A stretch of DNA of 64,000 nucleotides from Actinomycetes bacterium. Its GTDB lineage: Bacteria > Actinomycetota > Acidimicrobiia > Acidimicrobiales > Acidimicrobiaceae. The stretch spans positions 19,027 to 83,026 of the forward strand of contig JAJYDM010000002.1 of assembly GCA_021777475.1 (NCBI GenBank), given 5' to 3'. The translations under genes and the position numbers were made by a program. Of the stretch, positions 57,416-64,000 are shown one piece after another (position 1 is the stretch's first letter; each line of letters opens with the position of its first letter). Below the pieces are notes generated by a model. That model was not told the origin of the DNA. It saw nothing but the letters and a program-made list of their open reading frames with translations, and made no database searches.

Positions 57416-59197
57416 ATGAAGATAGAGAAGCTGACCGTTCCAGTTGAACAGCGTCCGCCCATGGAATGGGGAAGCGACGCAATCGCGGAAGTGCTTGGCC
57501 AGCTGGACCTGCCTTTCATAAGTCTTACCCCGGGCGCAAGCTATAGGGGCGTACACGACAGTCTTGTGAACTACCTGGGCAATGAAAAACCAAAGATGAT
57601 TCTTTGCCTCCACGAGGAAAATGCCGTCGCGGTTGCCCAGGGATACGCCAAGGTCACTGGAAAGCCAATTGCTGTAGCCCTCCACAGCAACGTCGGGCTT
57701 ATGCATGCCACGATGGCTATCTTCAACGCCTATTGCGATCGCATGCCAATGGTCATTTTGGGTGCCACCGGACCATTAGACGCATCCGAGAGACGTCCGT
57801 GGATTGACTGGATTCACACTGCAATTGACCAGGCCGCACTTATTCGAAACTACATCAAATGGGACGATCAGCCAGGTTCGGTATCCGCGGCCGTCGAAGC
57901 GATAGCCAGGGCAAACCAGTTGGCGAGATCGTATCCTTATGCCCCGACCTACGTGTGCCTCGACGCCGGGATTCAGGAAGAAAAGCTCACCGCACCGGTT
58001 CAAATGCCCAATCTGGCAAGACTTCAGCCTCCAGCTCCCCCCTCTCCTTCATCGGACGCGGTTAACGAAACCTGGAAGCTGTTGAAAGATGCAGAGAGGC
58101 CACTGATTCTGATGGGCAGGGTCTCGCGAACCAGGAAATCGTGGGATGACAGAGTTAAACTCGTGGAAGCCCTCGGAGCGTGTGTTCTAACCGACCTCAA
58201 GATTGGCGCGGTCTTCCCGACCAAACACCCTCTCCAGCCGGCATGGCCTGGAGCCAGGATCACCCCAGCTGGAAGATCCCTTATCCGCAATGCTGACGTG
58301 ATCCTCAGTCTTGACTGGGTAGATCTCGGTGGAACCCTTCAGACTGCGGACTCTGGAGATACTCAGACAATCATCTCGTGCACCAACGACCAAGCACTTC
58401 ACAATGGCTGGAGCAAAGATCACTACGTACTCCCAAAGGTGGACCTCCCAATCTGTGCAGACCCGAATGCCCTGGTTGATGCGCTATTGGTAAAGGCCGG
58501 TGGCGAAGCGCCAATCTCGCGTCAAGCGTGGCCGCCAAAGTTCGATGCGGCCGAACCAGAGACGACGGAAAAGGACGGGGACCAGTTGCTCATGTCCGAA
58601 CTTGCGGCCTCGATGCAAAGTGCATTGGCCGGGCACAAGGTCACCTGGACCGGTCTGCCGCTGGGCTGGTCTAGAGAGGAACTCGATTTCAACGACCCTC
58701 TCGACTACTTAGGGCGAGATGGCGGCGGCGGAGTTGGAGCGGGTCCAGGAATTGCGGTTGGTGCGGCTCTCGCACTTGCAGGAACGGACAGGATACCAGT
58801 TGCTGTCATCGGAGATGGCGACTATCTGATGAGTTCTTCGGCGTTGTGGACCGCTGCACACCATAGGCTTCCCCTCCTAGTGGTGGTCGCAAACAACAGA
58901 GCCTATTACAACGATGAAGTCCACCAGCAGAGAGTCGCCATAACAAGGGGCAGACCTGTTGAAAACCGTTGGGTAGGCCAGCATCTAAGGGACCCAGATC
59001 CTGACTTGGCTACGATCGCGCGAGGACACGGATTGAAAGGTTACGGCCCGGTGCGAAACACCATCGAACTTGAAAAAGCTCTCGCTGAGGCGATAGCCGA
59101 GGTTGACGCTGGCAACGCGGCACTCATCGACGCCAGAGTGAGTCCAAGAGGTTATTCAGGTGCACCTCCCGAAATGTCCAATCAAGGCCGCGGCTAG
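57416..59197 (+). CDS. Thiamine-diphosphate-dependent enzyme (acetolactate synthase / benzoylformate decarboxylase-like)
   Basis: 593 residues, three-domain ThDP fold. The Glu that activates ThDP is in CLHEENAVAVAQGYAKVTGKP (about residues 62-82). The central domain has PLILMGRVSR. The cofactor-binding motif runs from GDGDYLMSS to NNRAYYND about 30 residues later. FAD-binding features of true acetolactate synthases are not clear. It probably decarboxylates or carboligates a 2-keto acid, or cleaves a C-C bond of the transported compound. AAAGGAGAG precedes the ATG. It is followed by an SDR and an MBL-fold hydrolase gene. Confidence 0.9.
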   Translation: MKIEKLTVPVEQRPPMEWGSDAIAEVLGQLDLPFISLTPGASYRGVHDSLVNYLGNEKPKMILCLHEENAVAVAQGYAKVTGKPIAVALHSNVGLMHATMAIFNAYCDRMPMVILGATGPLDASERRPWIDWIHTAIDQAALIRNYIKWDDQPGSVSAAVEAIARANQLARSYPYAPTYVCLDAGIQEEKLTAPVQMPNLARLQPPAPPSPSSDAVNETWKLLKDAERPLILMGRVSRTRKSWDDRVKLVEALGACVLTDLKIGAVFPTKHPLQPAWPGARITPAGRSLIRNADVILSLDWVDLGGTLQTADSGDTQTIISCTNDQALHNGWSKDHYVLPKVDLPICADPNALVDALLVKAGGEAPISRQAWPPKFDAAEPETTEKDGDQLLMSELAASMQSALAGHKVTWTGLPLGWSREELDFNDPLDYLGRDGGGGVGAGPGIAVGAALALAGTDRIPVAVIGDGDYLMSSSALWTAAHHRLPLLVVVANNRAYYNDEVHQQRVAITRGRPVENRWVGQHLRDPDPDLATIARGHGLKGYGPVRNTIELEKALAEAIAEVDAGNAALIDARVSPRGYSGAPPEMSNQGRG

Positions 59198-59383
59198 CTG
59201 AAGGTTGATCTTCGGACATGGCCGGTTTGACAGTTAGCACCTATTTTGTAGCCCGCAAATGTCGAACCTTTTGGAAAGTAACCTCACGATCAGCCGTGTC
59301 CAGTTTACGTTGTTACACCCATAACACCACATTCCGGTTCTAGTGACCGTCTGGGTCAATCTAGTGCATGAAAGGATCGTTCA

Positions 59384-60205
59384 TTGAGCCAATCTGAGTC
59401 CACCGCCAACGAAATAGTCCAACCTGTAAATGAGCTCATCAGCAACCGACTCAAGGGAAGGGTTGCGATTGTGACCGGTGCCGGCCACGGCATTGGCCGC
59501 GCATATGCGACGCGCCTGGCAGCTGAAGGCGCCAGTGTGGTAATAGCCGAGCTTGACAAAGCGGCAGGCGAGAGTGTGGCGTCTGAACTGGTCGAGAAGG
59601 GCCGATCCGCGATCGCAGTGGCCACTAACGTGACGGATCCTGCAAGTCTTAAAAACATGGCAAGCTCGGCCATAGACACCTTTGGTCGAATCGACATACT
59701 AGTCAATAACGCAGCCATCTTTTCCACGATTCCGATGTCCCGCTCGCCATTCGATGAGATAGAGATTCAGGAATGGGATGCAATGATGGCCGTAAACGTC
59801 AAGGGTGCGTGGCTGGCCAGCCGGGCGGTGGCGCCGCAAATGAAAACACAGCTGAGCGGGAAGATCATCAACATTAGTTCAGGTACCGCGCTGAAGGGCT
59901 CAGCCAGCAGAATCCACTATGTAACCAGCAAAGCTGCAATCCTGGGATTCACTAGGACCCTCGCCCGAGAACTTGGGCAATACGGAATAAACGTCAACTG
60001 TGTCGCGCCAGGGAACACCCTCAGCGAGGTCAACCCCGATGAGTCAACACTTTCTTTCAGAAACGCCGGCGCAAACGATCGAGCCTTGAAGCGAACCGAA
60101 CAGCCTTCAGATCTAGTTGGCGCAGTAGCATTCTTTGCTTCCTCCGATAGCGACTTTATTACCGGGCAAACACTTGTCGTTGACGGCGGATCATTCATGC
60201 ATTAG
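59384..60205 (+). CDS. SDR-family oxidoreductase
   Basis: 273 residues, classical short-chain dehydrogenase. The coenzyme motif is GAGHGIGRAYATRLA near 31-45, then NNAA, the catalytic Ser in INISSG and Tyr-x-x-x-Lys in YVTSKAA, and GQTLVVDGG at the end. The Glu in IAELDK after beta-2 points to NAD. It starts at TTG 59384 with AAAGGA upstream, 186 bp after the ThDP enzyme gene. It probably oxidises an alcohol or reduces a keto group in the same pathway; a lactonase-like enzyme follows. Confidence 0.94.
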   Translation: MSQSESTANEIVQPVNELISNRLKGRVAIVTGAGHGIGRAYATRLAAEGASVVIAELDKAAGESVASELVEKGRSAIAVATNVTDPASLKNMASSAIDTFGRIDILVNNAAIFSTIPMSRSPFDEIEIQEWDAMMAVNVKGAWLASRAVAPQMKTQLSGKIINISSGTALKGSASRIHYVTSKAAILGFTRTLARELGQYGINVNCVAPGNTLSEVNPDESTLSFRNAGANDRALKRTEQPSDLVGAVAFFASSDSDFITGQTLVVDGGSFMH

Positions 60206-60241
60206 AGGCGGGTCACTGGCTACGTTTTGGGAGGACTTCAA

Positions 60242-61006
60242 TTGACAGCCCAGTTCACCTTGGAACCACTGGTGGTTGGAAGATTTCCGGCCTTCCCGCT
60301 GAAAAGGTTCCTCTACCAGATCGACTCAAGTGAAACCATCGAAGCTCCATGCATATCCTGGCTTGCGAAAAGCACCTCGACAGATGCCATGGTCTTAGTC
60401 GACACCGGACCGGCCACCCCTACCGAAGAGACCGCGAAGTTCCATGTGGAAGTCGACGTCAAAGATGAAAACAGGATAGATCGAGTCCTGCGGGCCAACG
60501 GTATTGATCCTGGCCAGATAACAGAGGTGCTCTTCACGCACCTTCACTTTGATCACTGCTCCTATGCCGAGTTTCTGCCAAACGCAAGGATTCTCGTCCA
60601 GCGGAAAGAGCTGCAATATGCTGTAGCCCCAAATCGGGAGCACCGCACTGGGTACGAAGCTGGTTACAGGAACGTCTTTCCCGGCTGGATGAAAGTTTTC
60701 GATCGAATCCAGGCCATTGACGGAGACATTGAAGTCACCCCTGGGTTTCGTGTGCTCGCCCTACCGGGCCATACGACAGGTTCGGCTGGGGCGATATTTG
60801 ACACCGCGCAAGGTCGCCATGCGGTCGTCGGCGACCTTGTCAATCAAATGGAAAACTGGAAAGGCGCAAATGGAAAGCACATTCCCCCAACCCAAAACTG
60901 CGGCATAGACGAATGTATGAGGTCGTTCGCGCGGCTCGATAAGGAAGCCGATATCGTTCTCGCTTCTCACGACTACCGTATGCTTGACTCAAGTAAGTAC
61001 GGATAG
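60242..61006 (+). CDS. Metallo-beta-lactamase-fold hydrolase (lactonase-like)
   Basis: 254 residues. The zinc motif is THLHFDHCSY (HxHxDH), with further ligands in LPGHTTGS, GDLV and the final ASHDYRML. The cap and length resemble N-acyl-homoserine lactonases and 4-pyridoxolactonase, so a small lactone or ester is a likely substrate (inference). The frame opens 15 bp earlier at TTG 60227, but GGGAGGA sits seven bases before the TTG at 60242, which I take as the start. It is 36 bp after the SDR gene. Confidence 0.9.
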   Translation: MTAQFTLEPLVVGRFPAFPLKRFLYQIDSSETIEAPCISWLAKSTSTDAMVLVDTGPATPTEETAKFHVEVDVKDENRIDRVLRANGIDPGQITEVLFTHLHFDHCSYAEFLPNARILVQRKELQYAVAPNREHRTGYEAGYRNVFPGWMKVFDRIQAIDGDIEVTPGFRVLALPGHTTGSAGAIFDTAQGRHAVVGDLVNQMENWKGANGKHIPPTQNCGIDECMRSFARLDKEADIVLASHDYRMLDSSKYG

Positions 61007-61147
61007 CGCTCACCGAGCGAAATCCAGGTTCGGCGGTAACGGTCATTTAGAATCCTTGATTCTGAATCTGAACTGGCCAGGCCCATTGAAGCCCAAACCC
61101 AAACTGGCTCCTCGCAAAGACGCCTGCCGTAGTTCAAACTCCCCCTG

Positions 61148-61828
61148 TCAGTGCTTGAACTTTTCAATTTGGCTCATCGCATCGTCGACGGTGACGACGC
61201 TGGCGTACTTCATCGACAACTCATAAAGTGACACGGCGTGCGAAAACCAGGACCTATCCCAAATGGCATCCTCAAGTAGAACGGTCTCGAAGCCCAAGGA
61301 GTGGGAGTCGACCGCCGTTGCACGTATGCAGCCGGAGGTTGTGCAGCCCGATAGGAGAACGGTGTCAACGCCAATCCGATGCAGCAAAACATCTAATGAG
61401 GTCCTGAAAAACCCACTCGCCTTTGTCTTTTTCACAATCGGCTCTCCGGCCAAAGGCGCTATTATCTCTGGAATCTCAAATGCGGCCTTGTCTTGTCGTG
61501 AGACAGGTTTGCGTGTACGGGTTGTCGGGCCATACGCATCTTGAAAACTGCCATCGGCACAAACGTAAACAACGGGAAGTGACGCAACGCGAAAATAATC
61601 CAGTGCGATTGCGATCTTCTCCATGCCGTCCCAGCCCGGCTTCCCGCACGCGGTGGGATATTCTTTGATAGCTTCTAGAACATCGACTGGCTGGTGGCCG
61701 ATAAAAGACCAGAGTGCATCGACCACCACTAAGGCCGGTTTCCCATCCCATCTTGCACTCTGGCCGAACCCCGCCAGGTCATAAATTTCACGCTCAGACT
61801 TAGGGACTACTTCTTCCCATTTAGACAT
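61148..61828 (-). CDS. Isochorismatase-family cysteine hydrolase
   Basis: 226 residues. The catalytic triad regions are ALVVVDALWSFIG (Asp), VKKTKASGFF (Lys) and LLSGCTTSGCIRATAVDS, whose first Cys is the nucleophile. This layout is like N-carbamoylsarcosine amidase or maleamate amidohydrolase rather than true isochorismatase, so an amide or carbamoyl substrate is likely. GGGAGGATC precedes the ATG. It is convergent with the MBL gene across 141 bp and probably acts in the same pathway. Confidence 0.92.
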   Translation of the reverse strand: MSKWEEVVPKSEREIYDLAGFGQSARWDGKPALVVVDALWSFIGHQPVDVLEAIKEYPTACGKPGWDGMEKIAIALDYFRVASLPVVYVCADGSFQDAYGPTTRTRKPVSRQDKAAFEIPEIIAPLAGEPIVKKTKASGFFRTSLDVLLHRIGVDTVLLSGCTTSGCIRATAVDSHSLGFETVLLEDAIWDRSWFSHAVSLYELSMKYASVVTVDDAMSQIEKFKH

Positions 61829-62245
61829 GATCCTCCCAAAAAATGAACTCCAGCATTTGCCAGGATTGGATTAGTAAAACGACTACAATCACACTAATTC
61901 CAAAAGCCACAATCAGATCAGCGCACTTAGCGCTGGCCCTTTCATGCGTGAGATTCTATTAAATCTACTCCACTCGACCCAGAGAACTCCGCTGGCAACC
62001 GTTCACCCGGCAATATCCGATTCAATTTCAACTTTGTATGCCTGTGACGGACAAGAATTTGCCATGGTCCCCAACTGAGACTGAGTACGGATACTTGCAA
62101 ATGTGCGATGAATAAGCCAGCTGCAAATGATCATGGTGCCACTAACCATCCGTAGAAGTAAACCTGCGTCCCATGACACTGGACCCAGCAAAATCGACAA
62201 ATTAAATGGTCTTGTCTCACGGGTTTGGTCTGAATTAATTGAACC
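61829..62245. other. Intergenic region, no supported gene
   Basis: 417 bp. A minus-strand frame (62003-62269) ends with a ferredoxin-like string NSCPSQAYKVEIE, but the rest does not match, so it is not called. The first 60 bp hold the leader of the cysteine hydrolase gene. Nothing else was recognised. Confidence 0.4.
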
Positions 62246-62755
62246 TTGCCCGCCCGAGTTCATGACCACGTCTGCGACTTAGAGAGCAACAACCAATTCA
62301 GCGAAGATCAGCTTCGTGATTTCGTAAATGAAATGGCTTCCGGAATGGCGCTTTACCTCCCCAATGGCGGGATAGCCCTCAGCAGCAAACAGGCACAGAA
62401 CATTCTCCCCATTTCTCCTGGAGAAAACCACGGATCGACCCTGACAAACCACCACCGCCAAGGTGTCGACGCCGATGGATCCGCACTGAGTTCTAATGAT
62501 GACCCAGTCTCCATCGCCATATTGGACCTTTTACCTGCGACAGATCGACGTCTTGGAATAGGAGAACCTACCGGAGTTATTTCCTGGATAGCACTGTGTG
62601 CAACACCACATTTTGAGTGGGCCAACTCAGTGAAGGCGATATCGGTCACCTTCAGCGTTGTACCCAAACCCGACTTCAGGCCGCACATGCGCCCGTCTCC
62701 TGAATATGAAGGTGCACCGATTGATAACGGTACAAATTTAGGACTCTGGAAATAG
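62246..62755 (+). CDS. Orphan PAS-like domain protein or remnant
   Basis: 169 residues with no strong ribosome site. ASGMALYLPNGGIALSSKQAQNILPI followed by GVDADGSALSSND, then GEPTGVISWIALCATPHFE and AISVTFSVV follows the layout of a PAS_4-type sensor domain (GxALxxPDGxIxxxNxxA... RWIxVxATP... VTFxDV). No kinase, GGDEF or HTH domain follows in frame, so it is either a stand-alone sensor or the fragment of a larger signalling protein. The surrounding DNA is decayed, which favours a remnant. An antisense frame overlaps it almost fully. Confidence 0.35.
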   Translation: MPARVHDHVCDLESNNQFSEDQLRDFVNEMASGMALYLPNGGIALSSKQAQNILPISPGENHGSTLTNHHRQGVDADGSALSSNDDPVSIAILDLLPATDRRLGIGEPTGVISWIALCATPHFEWANSVKAISVTFSVVPKPDFRPHMRPSPEYEGAPIDNGTNLGLWK

Positions 62756-63188
62756 AACTTCGGAACCGGACAGTTTTCCCATGACAGTGGATTTGCCAGC
62801 ATGACCGGAACGAGCTGGACTCGTTCAGTTGGGCAATGGCCTCAAGCAGTTGTCGAGGACGACCAGCTCAAGTTCCTGGTTCAGTTTGACCTGTTCGAAG
62901 CTCGAGTTACTGAAGTGGAGTTCGTCTGCAAGTCTCTCATCGGACACGGCTCCCAACATCTTTTTTCGTCCGATCCGCAACAACCAGCGCGTAAATCGAT
63001 ATCGTAACAGCGGTGGAGAAGCCGATAATCGATATCACAGCGCTTCTCCAAGGAACCCTTGAGGCCGGCGAACTCATTGATCGATCTGCGCGACGAAACC
63101 CGTCTCTCAGGGCGGGGAAAAATAGCGCTTACGGCCAAGCCGTTACGAGGTTTAGAGAAAAGTCACACCCAGAAAACAAGGTAACCCA
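62756..63188. other. Decayed region upstream of the tnpB remnant
   Basis: 433 bp without a supported gene. Short frames on both strands include a 62-codon plus-strand stretch ending VTQ at 63192 that overlaps the start of the tnpB remnant. I could not match any to a family. It holds the repeats listed at 62995-63049. Confidence 0.4.
62995..63049. repeat. Direct ATCGATATC repeat and nested inverted repeat
   Basis: ATCGATATC occurs at 62995-63003 and 63028-63036, each followed by ACAGCG (with a three-base insertion in the first). GGAGAAGC (63015-63022) and GCTTCTCC (63042-63049) form an 8-bp inverted repeat around the second copy. Its position 140 bp before the tnpB remnant suggests a transposon end or transposase-binding repeats. 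Confidence 0.4.
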
Positions 63189-63478
63189 ATGAGCATCCGC
63201 GAGCGGCTTTACCCAGATATTGGTGCCAAACCCTAACTCCTACAACACTGCTTCGATGCCCGTTTTGGCTAAAACCTCAGTCTCTCCCAGAGAAAAATCT
63301 ATGGCACAAGGACGGGACTCCCAAGATCACCTCCCTCAGCCAGGCCAGAGAACTCGCGGTGACATGGATGACCTTCACTTGGCTAAAAGAGGGATCTTCG
63401 TCGGTGCAGCAACAGGCACTAAGAGATCTGGACAAAGCCTTTCAGGCTAGAGCCGCTAGATCGGGCCCGACCGGCTGA
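63189..63478 (+). pseudogene. tnpB: Broken tnpB (IS607/IS605-type OrfB) N-terminal remnant
   Basis: Starting ATG 63189: ERLYP, then after an in-frame TAA, LLQHCFDARFG, another stop, NLSLSQRKIYGTRTG, and after a frameshift PKITSLSQARELAV, FTWLKEGSSSVQQQALRDLDKAF and TGA at 63478. HCxDARxxWNLxLxQR and WLxEGSSxxQQQALRDLDxAF are characteristic of the TnpB N-terminal wedge/REC region. The RuvC and zinc finger parts are gone, so it is inactive. No tnpA is nearby. Confidence 0.7.
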
Positions 63479-63528
63479 AAATAGTCATCACCGAAGGGGT
63501 TTCAACGCTTTTCCATCCCCTCGATGCC

Positions 63529-63708
63529 CTACCTGGACAGGCCAAACCCCTTAAGTAATCTACGTGTCATAGCCATTTGCTTCGAATACACTTTCCTTCG
63601 CGCCACCCTTTTCGCGTAGGCAGACGGACCCTCCGACGCCGCTTTTAGATTATTGGACATTCGAGCAGCCCTGTATAGCTGACTTGTCAAACTTGCGCGT
63701 CGAGCCAT
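63529..63708 (-). CDS. Small basic conserved protein
   Basis: 59 residues, strongly basic: RRASLTSQLYRAARMSNNLKAASEG, then KRVARRKVYSKQMAMTRRLLKGFGLSR. I recall similar short Arg/Lys-rich proteins in many actinobacteria. AAAGGATGGGTG precedes the ATG at 63708, which supports translation. The frame extends upstream to 63738 without support. It may bind nucleic acid (inference from charge). It directly follows the tnpB remnant on the opposite strand. Confidence 0.55.
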   Translation of the reverse strand: MARRASLTSQLYRAARMSNNLKAASEGPSAYAKRVARRKVYSKQMAMTRRLLKGFGLSR

Positions 63709-64000
63709 GTCACCCATCCTTTGTCGGTCCAGTACCACAATATCGCTGTTACGCCGTCAACAACTAAAACAACGGATAGAGGACGGCATATTTTTGAAGT
63801 GGCATGCAAAGTCCCTGCCAAAGTTGACACCGGCAATCGCCCTTTGGACCCAGGCAACAGCACGCCCCTCTATGCGGCATACGTCACCCATCGACCGGTC
63901 TTGGTGACGAACCCCGCGCATGAAGGGGTGGAAGATTAGCGCTAGCGGAGGAACTGCCAGCTGCTTCAGGGACAAATGAGAGTCACGCCACGAAGTCGAT
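63709..64000. other. Right edge, no recognised gene
   Basis: 292 bp. Two opposite-strand frames (63721-63939 plus and 63757-63975 minus) overlap each other and have no ribosome site or known motif. A gene may begin beyond the window. Confidence 0.35.

Noticed and set aside
57231..57416. 61-codon ORF ending at the start of the ThDP enzyme gene
   Set aside because: The overlap with the downstream ATG is suggestive, but there is no ribosome site and the sequence does not resemble a protein.
62003..62269. Minus-strand frame ending in a ferredoxin-like string
   Set aside because: Only about 13 residues fit and the cluster-binding cysteines upstream are absent, so chance is likely.
62353..62802. 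150-codon minus-strand frame
   Set aside because: It mirrors the PAS-like plus-strand frame and has no recognisable domain or ribosome site.

Overview
The window is chromosomal DNA of an actinobacterium, most likely of class Acidimicrobiia (an inference from gene content and a GC content that looks like the low to mid fifties by eye; no 16S rRNA gene is present). Supporting points are a PknB-type kinase with four PASTA repeats, a SepX/GlpR-like membrane protein near galU and moeA, a ClpX-type zinc finger protein, an FmdB-type zinc ribbon, and frequent GTG/TTG starts.

Layout. 0-9.2 kb is mostly minus strand: a lipase-like hydrolase running off the left edge, PASTA kinase, ligA, mnmA, glycerophosphodiesterase and a PfkB kinase, with an SCP2 protein and an unknown 198-residue protein on plus. 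9.3-12.5 kb (plus) holds an M1 aminopeptidase and a coupled methyltransferase. 12.5-18.4 kb (minus) looks like one transcription unit: a 28-codon leader ORF with a near-perfect Shine-Dalgarno, a PRC/MgtE_N/CBS protein, an atypical Nramp transporter, then glycosyltransferase, methyltransferase and a terpene-cyclase-fold protein. 18.5-22.8 kb has a methyltransferase and two MFS exporters. 22.9-28.5 kb has the DNA-protein crosslink repair protein SRAP and two isoprenoid genes (dxs, polyprenyl synthase) around an unknown membrane protein. 28.7-37.3 kb (mostly plus) runs tldD-tldE-PHP, then an FmdB-like gene under a perfect CIRCE operator, then galU-moeA/glp-moaA-moaC-glpR/sepX-like and tRNA-Ala(CGC).

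37.3-40.7 kb is a foreign segment. It starts at the 3' end of the tRNA, contains a decayed serine recombinase, a secreted GH25-like gene with two in-frame stops, a second secreted protein, and a GC-rich HxlR plus ClpX-zinc-finger pair. An imperfect 33-bp direct repeat bounds it. 41.0-53.2 kb returns to ordinary genes: 3-hydroxyacyl-CoA dehydrogenase, a local HTH regulator divergent from a YxlEFG-like ABC operon with two palindromes between them, a PaaZ-type aldehyde dehydrogenase, a secreted phosphoesterase, a Tat-exported molybdoenzyme with its cytochrome b, pirin and an MFS protein. Molybdenum cofactor made by MoaA/MoaC/MoeA would serve the molybdoenzyme.

53.9-61.8 kb is a compact accessory pathway: an NMT1/SsuA-type ABC importer, a ThDP-dependent enzyme, an SDR, a lactonase-like metallo-beta-lactamase-fold hydrolase and a cysteine hydrolase. 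Together they look like uptake and breakdown of one small organic compound that I cannot name. 61.8-64 kb is decayed DNA with a PAS-like orphan, a broken tnpB and a small basic protein.

The strongest leads are the leader peptide and unusual Nramp/MgtE-domain pair, the CIRCE-controlled FmdB gene, the catabolic cluster and the tRNA-linked island.
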